A stretch of 64,000 bases of DNA, taken from NCBI RefSeq assembly GCF_003048535.1, contig NZ_PIRQ01000003.1, forward strand, positions 175,643 through 239,642, given 5' to 3'. The DNA comes from Campylobacter concisus. GTDB taxonomy: Bacteria; Campylobacterota; Campylobacteria; Campylobacterales; Campylobacteraceae. The stretch's first letter is position 1, and every line of letters begins with the position of its first letter. The notes beneath the pieces were generated by a model. It saw nothing but the letters and a program-made list of their open reading frames with translations. It searched no databases and was not told the DNA's origin. Shown here one piece after another: positions 1 to 8,728 of this stretch. Both the position numbers and the translations under genes were made by a program.

Positions 1-1
1 T

Positions 2-1672
2 AGAGAATTTATGGGTTGGCTTTGGGGCAGAAATGACGGTAAAGTTAAACTTTTTGAGCTTGAAAATGATCCAGCAAGAATACAAGACAAATATTTCCAA
101 AAAGGCTATTTAGACGCGACTATTTCGTCACCTTATTTAAATTCATCGTTTGATAATTACACAGCCGATCTTACTTATTATGTTCATGAGGGTGAGCCTT
201 ATAAGGTTTCAAATGTAAGCATTACAGCACCTGAGGAGCTAGAGCTTGATACTAAAAAGATTATAGATGACTTTAGGCTTGAGGTCGGTGATACGATGAA
301 CTCAGCAAGACTTCGCCAAGATATGAAAAAGCTCGATGATATGGTTGCTGATAAAGGTTATGCATTTGTAAAAGTCTATCCAAAGACTGATAAATTTGAT
401 GAAAATAAAACTGTCGATATTGACTACGAAGTCGATCCTGGCGAAAAAGTATATATAAGAAATGTTCAAATTTCAGGAAACGATAGGACTGTTGACCGCG
501 TTGTAAGACGCGAACTTTATCTAACTGAAGGAAATTTATATAGTAGAACCGACCTTCAAGACTCAAAAGATGCATTAAAAAGAACAAGCTACTTTGATGA
601 TGTTGAGATAGAAGAAGATCCGGTTGATAAAAATACAGTTGATCTAAAAGTAAAAGTAAAAGAAGCCTCAACTGGCTCTATAAGCGGTGGTATCGGATAC
701 GGTAGCAGTGACGGACTACTACTAAACGCGGCACTTTCTGACACAAATATCTTTGGCTCTGGTCTTCAAGGACAAGTAAGCGTAGATAAGAGCGACAGAG
801 AGCTTTCAGGCCAGATAAGTCTTACAAACCCAAGAATTTTTGACTCAGAGTATAGCCTTGGTGGAACACTTTACGCAAATGACTATGACTGGAGAACATA
901 TAAAGAGAGAAGTTATGGCTTTAGCACAACACTAGGTAGAAAACTAACTAGAAATTTAAGCGCATCGCTTACTTACAACATTGAGCAAAGCAAAATTACT
1001 TTAAAAGACGATGAACTAAGAGATATCAACACAAAAACAAAAAAAGAAATTTATAGAGAAGGTAAAGCCATAAAAAGCGCCATAACTCCAGCTTTAACAT
1101 ATAATAGCACCGACGATTATTACTTACCAAGACGTGGCATCATAGCTAACACATCATTTGAGATAGCTGGACTTGGTGGCGATATAGACTTTATCAAAAA
1201 TCGCACAAATTTCAACTATTATCTAGGTCTTAGAGAGTACATAGACTACGATCTTATCTTAAGATACAAAGCAAGCTTTGGCAAAATTTGGGAAAGAGGA
1301 TATACTCCAATCAACGAAAGACTTTACCTTGGTGGTATAAGAAGCTTACGTGGTTACGAGAGTAGAACCGTATCTCCAAAGGTAAAATATAATGGCGACT
1401 ACTACGAATATGGCGGCGAAACTTCGTTTAATAATTCAGCTGAAATAAGCTTCCCTATAATAGATCGTGTCAAAATGCGTGGCGTTGTATTTTATGACTA
1501 CGGTATGATTGGCGAAAATAGCCTAAATGAGATAAAAAGATCATCAGTTGGTACTGGTATCGAGTGGATAACTCCTATCGGGCCACTTCAACTAATCTTT
1601 GCAAAAGCTCTTAAACCTAAAGAGGGTGATGACACAAATACATTTGAATTTACTATTGGAAGACGATTCTAA
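2..1672 (+). CDS. bamA: BamA outer-membrane assembly factor, 5'-truncated by window edge
   Basis: Core of the BAM machine that inserts beta-barrel proteins into the outer membrane. The frame is open to the left edge (codons for R-E-F precede the first Met), so about the first quarter of a normally ~740-residue protein is missing. What remains has POTRA-type segments (for example EGEPYKVSNV and EKVYIRNVQISGNDRT), then a C-terminal 16-strand-type barrel. The conserved barrel motif RGYE lies near residue 447 of the visible part, and the protein ends in Phe (FTIGRRF), the usual outer-membrane C-terminal signal. A perfect hairpin follows the stop codon. The identification is secure from domain order and motifs; only the N-terminus is unseen. 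Confidence 0.93.
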   Translation, partial: REFMGWLWGRNDGKVKLFELENDPARIQDKYFQKGYLDATISSPYLNSSFDNYTADLTYYVHEGEPYKVSNVSITAPEELELDTKKIIDDFRLEVGDTMNSARLRQDMKKLDDMVADKGYAFVKVYPKTDKFDENKTVDIDYEVDPGEKVYIRNVQISGNDRTVDRVVRRELYLTEGNLYSRTDLQDSKDALKRTSYFDDVEIEEDPVDKNTVDLKVKVKEASTGSISGGIGYGSSDGLLLNAALSDTNIFGSGLQGQVSVDKSDRELSGQISLTNPRIFDSEYSLGGTLYANDYDWRTYKERSYGFSTTLGRKLTRNLSASLTYNIEQSKITLKDDELRDINTKTKKEIYREGKAIKSAITPALTYNSTDDYYLPRRGIIANTSFEIAGLGGDIDFIKNRTNFNYYLGLREYIDYDLILRYKASFGKIWERGYTPINERLYLGGIRSLRGYESRTVSPKVKYNGDYYEYGGETSFNNSAEISFPIIDRVKMRGVVFYDYGMIGENSLNEIKRSSVGTGIEWITPIGPLQLIFAKALKPKEGDDTNTFEFTIGRRF

Positions 1673-1680
1673 CAAGATAC

Positions 1681-1708
1681 TTTAAAGGGGCTAACTTGCC
1701 CCTTTAAA
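1681..1708 (+). terminator. Perfect hairpin downstream of bamA
   Basis: An 11-bp perfect stem (TTTAAAGGGGC paired with GCCCCTTTAAA) with a 6-nt loop begins eight bases after the bamA stop. There is no long T-run after it, so termination is inferred from stem strength and position. It separates bamA from the accD promoter. Confidence 0.6.
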
Positions 1709-1764
1709 CCTCCACAAATAAATAAACTTTAAGTCATATAAGAAAAAGCAAGGCAAACATTAGA

Positions 1765-1770
1765 TATAAT
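1765..1770 (+). promoter_or_regulatory. Sigma70 -10 box of accD operon
   Basis: TATAAT in the context gaTATAATc lies about 30 nt before the accD ATG and after the bamA hairpin, so the accD-to-recO genes probably start a new transcript here. No clear -35 is visible, which is usual for Campylobacter promoters. Confidence 0.5.
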
Positions 1771-1801
1771 CCCACAATTTTTAATATAAGTGGGTAAAAA
1801 T

Positions 1802-2716
1802 ATGAATTTCTCAGACATTTTTTCAAAGATAAGAAAAGCTCAACCTCGTCCAGAAGAGGCACCTACGCACTGGGTAAAATGCGATAATTGTCACTCACTG
1901 ATGTACTACAAAGAAGTTGAAGCTTGTTTTAATGTATGCCCGAAATGCGGTTATCATATGAGACTAAAAGCTACTGATCGCATAAATTTGATCTGTGATG
2001 AAGATAGCTTTGTAGAATTTGACGCAAATTTAAAACCGGTAGATCCATTAAATTTTGTTGATAAAAAATCATACAAAAAAAGAATCACAGAAAATAAAGA
2101 AAAAACAGGACGCACAAGCTCAGTGGTATGTGGCGAAGGTAAATGCGACGGACAAGAGATCCAGCTAGTTGTTTTTGACTTTGGCTTCATGGGTGGTTCG
2201 CTAGCTTCAGTTGAGGGTGAAAAGATCGTAAGAGCGATAAAACGGGCAATAGAAAAACGCCAAGCTTTAGTCATAGTGAGTGCTTCAGGTGGAGCTAGAA
2301 TGCAAGAGAGTACATTCTCTTTGATGCAAATGTCAAAGACATCAGCTGCTTTAAAACTACTTGATGAAGCGAAACTACCTTATATCTCAATACTTACTGA
2401 TCCGACAATGGGTGGCGTTAGTGCTTCTTTTGCTTGGCTTGGAGATCTAATAATCGCCGAACCTGGCGCATTGATAGGCTTTGCTGGTCAAAGAGTCATC
2501 AAACAAACCATTGGTGCTGATTTACCAGAGGGATTTCAAAGAGCTGAGTTTTTATTAGAGCATGGCTTAATCGATGCTATTGTGCCAAGAAGCGAACATA
2601 AAAAATATATAAGCGATATGGTTAAATTTCTCACAAACAATAAGACAATACATCAAAAAGATAATCAAGATGAGAGTGGAAGCAGCTTTGAACTAAAGCT
2701 AAAAACCAAAGGCTAA
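1802..2716 (+). CDS. accD: Acetyl-CoA carboxylase carboxyltransferase beta subunit
   Basis: Beta half of the carboxyltransferase that moves CO2 from carboxybiotin to acetyl-CoA, the first committed step of fatty-acid synthesis; it works with AccA in the cytoplasm. The N-terminal four-cysteine zinc ribbon is visible (C27, C30, C46, C49), followed by the crotonase-like core with [11 protein letters not shown] and [12 protein letters not shown]. The frame can also start at a GTG four codons earlier (1790), but the ATG at 1802 gives the typical MNFSDIF start and a length of 304 residues, the same as E. coli AccD. Only two bases separate its stop from rlmH, so the two are probably co-translated. 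Confidence 0.95.
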   Translation: MNFSDIFSKIRKAQPRPEEAPTHWVKCDNCHSLMYYKEVEACFNVCPKCGYHMRLKATDRINLICDEDSFVEFDANLKPVDPLNFVDKKSYKKRITENKEKTGRTSSVVCGEGKCDGQEIQLVVFDFGFMGGSLASVEGEKIVRAIKRAIEKRQALVIVSASGGARMQESTFSLMQMSKTSAALKLLDEAKLPYISILTDPTMGGVSASFAWLGDLIIAEPGALIGFAGQRVIKQTIGADLPEGFQRAEFLLEHGLIDAIVPRSEHKKYISDMVKFLTNNKTIHQKDNQDESGSSFELKLKTKG

Positions 2717-2718
2717 AT

Positions 2719-3174
2719 TTGGAAATTTCAGTTTTTAGCATTCAAAAATCATCACGTGACAACTTTGAAAACGAGATACAAGAATATATAAAAATGAGTG
2801 CAAAATTTGCCAAGATAAACGATAAAGTCTTTTTTAATGAAAAAATAGCAAAAGCTCAAAGTGCTGGAAAAAGCGAAGCTTTAAGAGCTTATGATGAAAT
2901 TTACGAGCCAAATTTAAAAGGCTTTTGCGTAATGCTTGATGAAAATGGCTTACAACTTGACAGCCAAAAATTCGCACAAATTTTAAACTCAAATTCACAA
3001 ATTAACTTTTTCATAGGTGGAGCTTACGGCCTTAGCCAAAATTTAAAGAATAAAGCGCAAAAAATTATAAGCTTAAGCAAGATGACGATGGCGCATAAGG
3101 TTGCCAAGCTTGTACTTTTTGAGCAAATTTTTAGAGCACTTTGCATAAATGCAAACCACCCATACCACAAATAA
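2719..3174 (+). CDS. rlmH: 23S rRNA (pseudouridine1915-N3)-methyltransferase RlmH
   Basis: SPOUT-class, SAM-dependent enzyme that methylates pseudouridine 1915 in helix 69 of 23S rRNA. At 151 residues it matches the family (about 155). The knotted SAM site is recognisable in FFIGGAYG and in the [14 protein letters not shown] segment, and the protein ends with the family signature HPYHK. The start is a TTG two bases after the accD stop, with AAAGG about 8 nt upstream; no ATG occurs before the conserved N-terminal strand, so TTG is well supported. Confidence 0.92.
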   Translation: MEISVFSIQKSSRDNFENEIQEYIKMSAKFAKINDKVFFNEKIAKAQSAGKSEALRAYDEIYEPNLKGFCVMLDENGLQLDSQKFAQILNSNSQINFFIGGAYGLSQNLKNKAQKIISLSKMTMAHKVAKLVLFEQIFRALCINANHPYHK

Positions 3175-3184
3175 AGGAATATAA

Positions 3185-3541
3185 ATGACACAAACTGAGC
3201 TAAATTTTTTTAAAAAATTACTTGAAGAAAGAAAATTACAGATCAAAAAAAATATCTATGATTCATCTGTTGAAGTAAATGGCTTAAGAGATAGTGGTGT
3301 AAGCGATGAGTTTGATATAGCCTCAGTAAATACAGACCAGCTAATCGAGCATTCGATCTCGACACAACAAAGAGCGGAGCTATCAGAGATAGATGAAGCA
3401 CTAGAGAAGATAGCAAATAAAACTTATGGAATTTGTGATATGTGTGAAGAGGAGATCAGCATACCGCGACTAAAAGTAAAACCACATGCAAAATACTGCA
3501 TAACTTGCCGTGAAATAATCGAAAAAACAGCAAAAAACTAA
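3185..3541 (+). CDS. dksA: DksA/TraR family RNA polymerase-binding factor
   Basis: DksA-type protein that enters the RNA polymerase secondary channel and, with ppGpp, adjusts rRNA and amino-acid promoters. It is short (118 residues against 151 in E. coli) but keeps the coiled-coil tip motif DxxDxA (D41, D44, A46) and a complete four-cysteine zinc finger (C84, C87, C105, C108). AAGGA precedes the ATG. It sits in the same run as accD and rlmH, as in C. jejuni. Which promoters it controls cannot be read from the sequence. Confidence 0.9.
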   Translation: MTQTELNFFKKLLEERKLQIKKNIYDSSVEVNGLRDSGVSDEFDIASVNTDQLIEHSISTQQRAELSEIDEALEKIANKTYGICDMCEEEISIPRLKVKPHAKYCITCREIIEKTAKN

Positions 3542-3550
3542 GGAGAAAAC

Positions 3551-4549
3551 ATGAAAACTAGAAAATTTCTCGTCTATTGCATAATCTACATAGTAGTTGT
3601 TGCAGGACTTACTTATTCTCTTAATAGTTCTGATTACACATTTGAGCTTTTAGGCCAAACTATAACTTTGCCAATTGCTATTTGGGTCGCTCTTCCAGTA
3701 GCTGTTTTAGCACTTCTAGCTCTACTTCATATCGCTTATCATGGATATGCTTTTTATAGATATAAAAAATGGATCAAAAAAGATAGCCAACTTTATAAAG
3801 ACTTAGCCAAAGAGACGCTTCTTGGCTTTGAGAGCAATAAAGACTTCAAAACCGACACTTACAAGATCGCCTCACAGCTTACTCGTTCTATCTCACCAGT
3901 AGGCGAGCTTAAAGATGTCGGTGTAGATGATGCTGAGATAAACAATATCTTACAAACTATAAAAAGTATAAAAAATAAAGAGATCGTCGATCTAAAGAAA
4001 TTTAGACTAGCAAAAGATAGCAAGTTAAATATCCTAAATGAGCTAAATAAGATCGAGCAACTACCTACTTACTATCTTGACATACTTAAAAATCAAGATC
4101 AAAATGAGAGCCTTAAAAAAGCTGCATTTGATAAACTTATAAAAGTAGCTTCTTTTGGCGAGATCAAAAGATTAAATTTTGAGCTAGCAAGTAAAGATAT
4201 AATGCTTATTATTACCCGATTTGTAAATGATGAGATCGATCTAAGCAGTGATGAAATTTTTGATCTTTTAAACAACGCAAAAGTGACAAAAGCACAATAC
4301 GACAAAGTAGCCATAATGCTTAAAAATAAGCTAAAACCAGATGCATTTATCGGTATCTTTGAGAAGCTAAAAAGCATCCATGCTGATGCTGATGAGGCTT
4401 ACGTATATGCGCTATTTGAGCTTCAGATGCTTGATAAAGTAAGAGAGGCTATCGAAGGTAGCGACCCAGATGAGTTTAAAGAGATAAAGGTCTTGCTGTT
4501 TTTACGAGATAACGGCAAAATGGTGCCTAGCTCGTTATTTTTTAAATGA
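3551..4549 (+). CDS. Conserved membrane protein between dksA and dus
   Basis: A 332-residue protein with two N-terminal membrane segments (about residues 7-24 and 40-63), then about 270 mostly helical, charged residues that should face the cytoplasm. I see no catalytic motif. AGGAGA lies in front of the ATG, and the 3' end overlaps dus by four bases (ATGA), so the two are translationally coupled. A gene in this position is conserved in Campylobacter and is normally annotated only as a membrane protein. Function unknown; the coupling suggests co-expression with the RNA-modification genes but does not prove a related role. Confidence 0.75.
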   Translation: MKTRKFLVYCIIYIVVVAGLTYSLNSSDYTFELLGQTITLPIAIWVALPVAVLALLALLHIAYHGYAFYRYKKWIKKDSQLYKDLAKETLLGFESNKDFKTDTYKIASQLTRSISPVGELKDVGVDDAEINNILQTIKSIKNKEIVDLKKFRLAKDSKLNILNELNKIEQLPTYYLDILKNQDQNESLKKAAFDKLIKVASFGEIKRLNFELASKDIMLIITRFVNDEIDLSSDEIFDLLNNAKVTKAQYDKVAIMLKNKLKPDAFIGIFEKLKSIHADADEAYVYALFELQMLDKVREAIEGSDPDEFKEIKVLLFLRDNGKMVPSSLFFK

Positions 4550-5469
4550 TAGACTTTAGCAAAAAGCCACTTTTCTTAGCACCACTTGCTGGCTTTTCTG
4601 ACTTGCCACTAAGAAGCGTAGTTAAGAAATTTGGCTGTGATGTCACTGTTAGCGAAATGATCAGCGCAAATGCCTTGGTCTATGAGAGCAGTGACAAAAC
4701 GCTTGAAATGATTAAAAAATCCCCAAACGAAGAGCCTTATGTCGTTCAAATAGCTGGCAATGACACAGAAAATATAAAAAAAGCTGTGCAAATCATCAAT
4801 AAATTTGATGGGATTTATGGGCTCGATCTAAACTGCGGCTGCCCTGTGCCAAAGGTCGTTAGACAAGGTGCGGGATCGGCTTTGTTAAACGATCTTGACA
4901 AACTTCAAAGCATAATCTCAGCTATAAAAAGCGTCTCAAACAAAGAGAGCCTGAGTGTTAAATTTAGACTTGGTTTTAACGACAAAAATGAAGAAAAAAT
5001 AGCAAAAGCATGCGAAGAAGCCGGCGCAAACTACATCGCAGTGCATGGTCGCACAAGAGCTGGCGGTTATAGTGCAAAAGTTGATTACGAAGCGATCGCT
5101 AGAGTAAAGGCGAGCGTAAAAATCCCAGTCGTTGCAAATGGTGATATCAACGCACAAAATGCAGATGAAATTTTAAACCTTACAAAATGCGACGCCCTAA
5201 TGATCGGCAGGGCAAGCATCGGTAATCCTTGGATATTTCACGAGATAAAGACTAAAACTAGTGTAGATAAGGCGCTAAAACAAAAGATCATCCTAGCTCA
5301 CTTTGATGCGATGATCGAGCACTACGGTGAGCACGGACTTTGCATATTTAGAAAACATTTGCATCAGTACAGCAAGGGCATCGACGGTGCAACAACCTTT
5401 AGAAACGATATAAATTTCATCAAAGACGTGACAGTGATGAGAGAGCGCATAAGGGAGTTTTTTGCCTAG
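4546..5469 (+). CDS. dus: tRNA-dihydrouridine synthase (Dus family)
   Basis: FMN-dependent reductase that turns specific uridines of tRNA into dihydrouridine. It is a TIM-barrel protein of 307 residues. LAPLAGFSD near the N-terminus is the FMN-site motif, NCGCPVPKVV carries the catalytic cysteine, and VHGRTR and VVANGDI contribute FMN phosphate binding. It looks closest to DusB-like members, but the target position in tRNA cannot be assigned from sequence alone. It overlaps the upstream membrane-protein gene by four bases and is followed without a gap by recO. Confidence 0.92.
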   Translation: MIDFSKKPLFLAPLAGFSDLPLRSVVKKFGCDVTVSEMISANALVYESSDKTLEMIKKSPNEEPYVVQIAGNDTENIKKAVQIINKFDGIYGLDLNCGCPVPKVVRQGAGSALLNDLDKLQSIISAIKSVSNKESLSVKFRLGFNDKNEEKIAKACEEAGANYIAVHGRTRAGGYSAKVDYEAIARVKASVKIPVVANGDINAQNADEILNLTKCDALMIGRASIGNPWIFHEIKTKTSVDKALKQKIILAHFDAMIEHYGEHGLCIFRKHLHQYSKGIDGATTFRNDINFIKDVTVMRERIREFFA

Positions 5470-6084
5470 ATGCAAGGCTACATCCTGCGTGTGCAAAAGG
5501 TCAGAGACGAGGACCTTTTAGTCTTTGTGCTAACGCCAAATTTGCTCGTAAAGTCATATAGATTTTTTGGTGCTCGCCACTCAAACATCATGACTGGCTA
5601 CAAGATCGACTTTGAGCTAGAGCAAGAGGCAAAATTTCTACCAAAGCTTAGAAACATACTTCATCTTGGCTTTAAATGGCTGTTAGAGCGTGATAAACTC
5701 ATCATTTGGCAGCAGTTCATGCGCCTACTTTATGATCATCTAAAAGAGGTCGAGCAGCTTGATGAAATTTATTTTAATGAGCTTGATCGCTGCGCCAAAC
5801 AGATGCAGCTACAAAATCCAAAACGCCTTATCATCGAAAGCTACGTCAAAATTTTAGAGTATGAAGGCAGGCTTCACAGCGAGCTTGAGTGCTTTATCTG
5901 CGATGAGGAGATAGAAAGCGAGCTTTGCCTAACTCGTGGCTTTTTACCCTCTCACAAGCACTGCCTTGATAGGAGCGAATTTGACGCTAGCAAGATCAAA
6001 AATTTATTTGATACAAAAAGTACGATCGAGCTAAATGACGATGAGATAAACCGACTTTATAAAATTTTACTTGACGGACTTTAA
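5470..6084 (+). CDS. recO: Recombination mediator RecO (epsilonproteobacterial form)
   Basis: RecO helps load RecA onto SSB-coated single-stranded DNA in the RecFOR pathway. The 204-residue protein is shorter than E. coli RecO (242). The N-terminal third resembles an OB fold (QGYILRVQKVRDEDLLVFVLT), and the C-terminal part has a Cys-rich segment (ECFICDEE, later HKHC) that could bind zinc, as in many RecO proteins. The ATG directly follows the dus TAG, so it should be co-translated with dus. Epsilonproteobacterial RecO is strongly diverged, so the call rests partly on conserved gene context. Confidence 0.78.
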   Translation: MQGYILRVQKVRDEDLLVFVLTPNLLVKSYRFFGARHSNIMTGYKIDFELEQEAKFLPKLRNILHLGFKWLLERDKLIIWQQFMRLLYDHLKEVEQLDEIYFNELDRCAKQMQLQNPKRLIIESYVKILEYEGRLHSELECFICDEEIESELCLTRGFLPSHKHCLDRSEFDASKIKNLFDTKSTIELNDDEINRLYKILLDGL

Positions 6085-6316
6085 GCTATAGCTTGCTATT
6101 TTAAATAGCTATTTCTTAATGTTTAAAACACATGACTATTTTTTTAAGCTTCAATTTTCTAAGTTATAAAATTATAACCAGTAGTTTTTGCACTAAATGC
6201 TTTTGTATTTGCTGTATATGATAGTTTTGATTTATGTATAAGTACAAGAATTTCATCTATTCATACATTTTTTATCTATTTTGACAGAAGCCAATTAAAG
6301 TAGAAAAATTTATAGC

Positions 6317-6350
6317 TTACTTCTTGGGATTAGTCCCAAAAAGCAAGTAA
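6317..6350 (-). terminator. Hairpin between convergent recO and ttcA-like gene
   Basis: A compound hairpin: outer arms TTACTT/AAGTAA enclose TTGGGA/TCCCAA with a TTAG loop. It lies just past the ttcA-like stop codon and between two convergent transcripts, so it may stop RNA from both sides. The rest of the ~270-bp gap is AT-rich and holds no gene that I can see. Confidence 0.55.
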
Positions 6351-6354
6351 AATT

Positions 6355-7113
6355 TTACTCTTCACTACTGCTATTGAGAGCAAAAAAAGTATCAGTATGG
6401 ATATTTTCAAATGCTGCTTTTAGCGAAGTAAAAAGTTTTGGATTTTCTTTTTCTAAAGTTGCTAGAAGCTGTTTGGTTTCATATCTAGCATGCGGCATCT
6501 TTACGTCAAATCTCATTGCAGGGCATGCTTCATCACCGATGACTCTCAATTCATTTTTGATAGCATTTTCACGAAGCTGTCTCTCGCGAACGAAGATAAA
6601 TGGCCTAACAACCGTGATTCCATTTTTTGCAGTATATTTTGGAGCAAGCGTCCTTAGTGCACCATTATATGTAAAGTTCATAAAAAAGCTCTCCGCCGCA
6701 TCATCTAAATGATGAGCAATCGCGAGTTTATTAAAACCATGCTTTAAGGCGTAAGTATAAAGATAGCCTCTTCTCATACGAGAAAAGAAACTACAAAAAC
6801 TGGAATTCTTACGGATTTTCTCTTTTGAAATTTCAAAGATTGAGCTATCTATCACTTCATGCTCTATTCCGTGCTCATTGCAATGCTTCGTAAGATAAGC
6901 ATAGTCCTCACCCATGCCGTAGCTTAGCGTTACTGCTTTAAACTCAAATTTTTCAGGTGTAACGTTTTGGATATGCTTTAGTACGTGAGCGAGTGCGAGG
7001 CTATCTTTACCACCGCTAAGACCAAGCAAGATCTTATCTCCGCCCTCTATCATATTGTATCTGGCATTTGTCTGACCAACTTGCCTAAGAAGCCTTTTAC
7101 TAAGCTCTATCAT
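6355..7113 (-). CDS. TtcA-like PP-loop ATPase (tRNA 2-thiolation family) with altered cysteine motif
   Basis: Member of the adenylating PP-loop family that contains TtcA, which makes 2-thiocytidine at tRNA position 32 using an iron-sulfur cluster. The ATP pyrophosphatase motif SGGKDS is at residues 33-38 and the family segment AIAHHLDDAAESFFMNF follows. In E. coli TtcA three cysteines hold the cluster, two of them in a CxxC just before the RxRRG motif. Here that region reads FCSFFSRMRRG: C107 is kept but the second Cys is F110; the distal Cys (C197, in EACPAM) is kept. The four-base overlap with mtn indicates coupling. The family is sure; TtcA activity is not. Confidence 0.75.
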   Translation of the reverse strand: MIELSKRLLRQVGQTNARYNMIEGGDKILLGLSGGKDSLALAHVLKHIQNVTPEKFEFKAVTLSYGMGEDYAYLTKHCNEHGIEHEVIDSSIFEISKEKIRKNSSFCSFFSRMRRGYLYTYALKHGFNKLAIAHHLDDAAESFFMNFTYNGALRTLAPKYTAKNGITVVRPFIFVRERQLRENAIKNELRVIGDEACPAMRFDVKMPHARYETKQLLATLEKENPKLFTSLKAAFENIHTDTFFALNSSSEE

Positions 7114-7793
7114 AAGCTTTCTACCATTTCAAGTATAAATTTTGCACTAACATTTGCTGAATCTTGCAAAAATTTATCAAAGTCAAACTCTGCTGCATCA
7201 CCAGCTCCATCGCTGATAGCTCTTAGTATAAAAAATGGCACACCAAGTGTTTCGCAAACTAACGCAACGCTAGCACCTTCCATCTCGGTAGCGCTCGCAT
7301 TAAATATCTTTTTAATCCAAGCTTTCTTTTCATTATCGCAGATAAACTGATCTCCGGTCGCAATAATACCAGCGCTTAAGCTCATATCTTTTTTATCAGC
7401 TATCTTTTTTGCCAGTTCATTTAGCCCTTCATCACTTTTGACAAAGATACTTGTGCCTGGCACATAGCCATAAGGATGGCCAAAAGCCGTGATATCAAGA
7501 TCATGTTGCACCAAGCTAGTAGCATAAAGCATATCACCTATTTTTAAACTCTCATCAAGTGAGCCAGCTACGCCAGTAAAGAGCAATTTTGAGGCCTTAA
7601 ATTTTTCTACCATTAAAGTTGCCGTTATGGCTGCATTTACTTTACCTATCTTTGAATAGGCAATGACTAGCTCTTTTTCTTTATAGTTTGCTAAGTAAAA
7701 TTTATTATTTGCATATTGAACAGTTTTATATTCACCGATTATTTCAAGGATCGGTGTTATCTCCTCTTGCATAGCTCCAAGTATCGCTATCAT
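7110..7793 (-). CDS. mtn: 5'-methylthioadenosine/S-adenosylhomocysteine nucleosidase
   Basis: Cleaves MTA and SAH to adenine plus the ribosyl product, recycling the by-products of SAM use and feeding the LuxS route. In Campylobacter and Helicobacter this enzyme class can also act on 6-amino-6-deoxyfutalosine in menaquinone synthesis. The 227 residues cover the whole purine-nucleosidase fold: MIAILGAMQEEI at the N-terminus, FTGVAGSLDESLKIGD, the substrate motif ATEMEGA and the catalytic-Asp motif ISDGAGD. It overlaps both the ttcA-like gene and fabD by four bases, so the three form one unit. The choice between MTA, SAH and futalosine substrates cannot be made here. Confidence 0.92.
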   Translation of the reverse strand: MIAILGAMQEEITPILEIIGEYKTVQYANNKFYLANYKEKELVIAYSKIGKVNAAITATLMVEKFKASKLLFTGVAGSLDESLKIGDMLYATSLVQHDLDITAFGHPYGYVPGTSIFVKSDEGLNELAKKIADKKDMSLSAGIIATGDQFICDNEKKAWIKKIFNASATEMEGASVALVCETLGVPFFILRAISDGAGDAAEFDFDKFLQDSANVSAKFILEMVESL

Positions 7794-8719
7794 CTCTCCT
7801 CCAAAATTTTCACAACTTCTTCAAGACTTGCCATATCGGTAATACTATAAGTTGGCTTTTCAGTAATTTTTTTATTGATGCCCTTTAATGTCGCAGCACC
7901 AAGCTCGATAAAACAATCAACATCATTTTCATAGTTTTTAATGCTTTGTTTATAGCAAACTGGTTTTATTAGCTGCTCTTTTAGCAGGACTAGCGCTTCA
8001 CTTTTATCGGTATAAATTTTAGCATTTACATTTGAGACAACAGGAGAAAATTTGGTAGCCAAAGTACTCTCAAGCTCGCTTGCCAACCTAACACTAGCTG
8101 GTTCAAGTATCGGACAATGGCTTGCTACCGACATATTTAAAAGCATTGCTCTTTTTGCGCCAGCTTCTTTAAATTTTGCTTCATAGCTAGCAAGATCAGC
8201 TCTTACGCCAGCGACAACGATTTGTCCATCGCAGTTGTAGTTTGCAGCATAAATTTGCAAACCTTCTTCTCTTGCTTTTTTACAAATTTCTTCAACCACT
8301 TCATCACTAAGTCCGAGAACTACCATCATGCCAGCATCTTTGCCAACGCAGGCTTCTTGCATAAATTTACCACGTAAATTTACAAGCCTAATCGCATCAA
8401 TAAAATTAAATGCTCCACTAACTGCAAGAGCAGTAAATTCTCCAAGTGAGTGCCCAAGACTAAATTCTGGTTTTTCTTTAATAAAATTTGAAAAAGCCAA
8501 ATAAGTCATTAGCGAGTTTAAAACGATAGCTGGCTGAGTGAATTCTGTTTTATCTAACTTATCGTTTTGTGTAAATAAAAGCTCTTTGTAATCAATGCCA
8601 GTATCATTACAAGCATCATTTAAAAGTAACTTAGCAGTAGAAAAATTTTCGTAAAAGTCTTTTCCCATACCAATACTTTGCGAGCCTTGGCCCGCAAAAA
8701 CAAAAGCAAATTTTTTCAT
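7790..8719 (-). CDS. fabD: Malonyl-CoA:ACP transacylase
   Basis: Loads malonyl units onto acyl carrier protein for fatty-acid chain elongation. The 309-residue protein has FAFVFAGQGSQSIGMGKDF at its N-terminus, the nucleophile elbow GHSLGE, and the later His/Gln positions of the MAT fold (SVASHCPI; the C-terminal ELGAATLKG resembles the usual ELGPGxVL). Its 3' end overlaps mtn by four bases and slyD lies 9 bp upstream. This is an ordinary housekeeping member of the family. Confidence 0.94.
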   Translation of the reverse strand: MKKFAFVFAGQGSQSIGMGKDFYENFSTAKLLLNDACNDTGIDYKELLFTQNDKLDKTEFTQPAIVLNSLMTYLAFSNFIKEKPEFSLGHSLGEFTALAVSGAFNFIDAIRLVNLRGKFMQEACVGKDAGMMVVLGLSDEVVEEICKKAREEGLQIYAANYNCDGQIVVAGVRADLASYEAKFKEAGAKRAMLLNMSVASHCPILEPASVRLASELESTLATKFSPVVSNVNAKIYTDKSEALVLLKEQLIKPVCYKQSIKNYENDVDCFIELGAATLKGINKKITEKPTYSITDMASLEEVVKILEER

Positions 8720-8728
8720 TTTAGCTTC

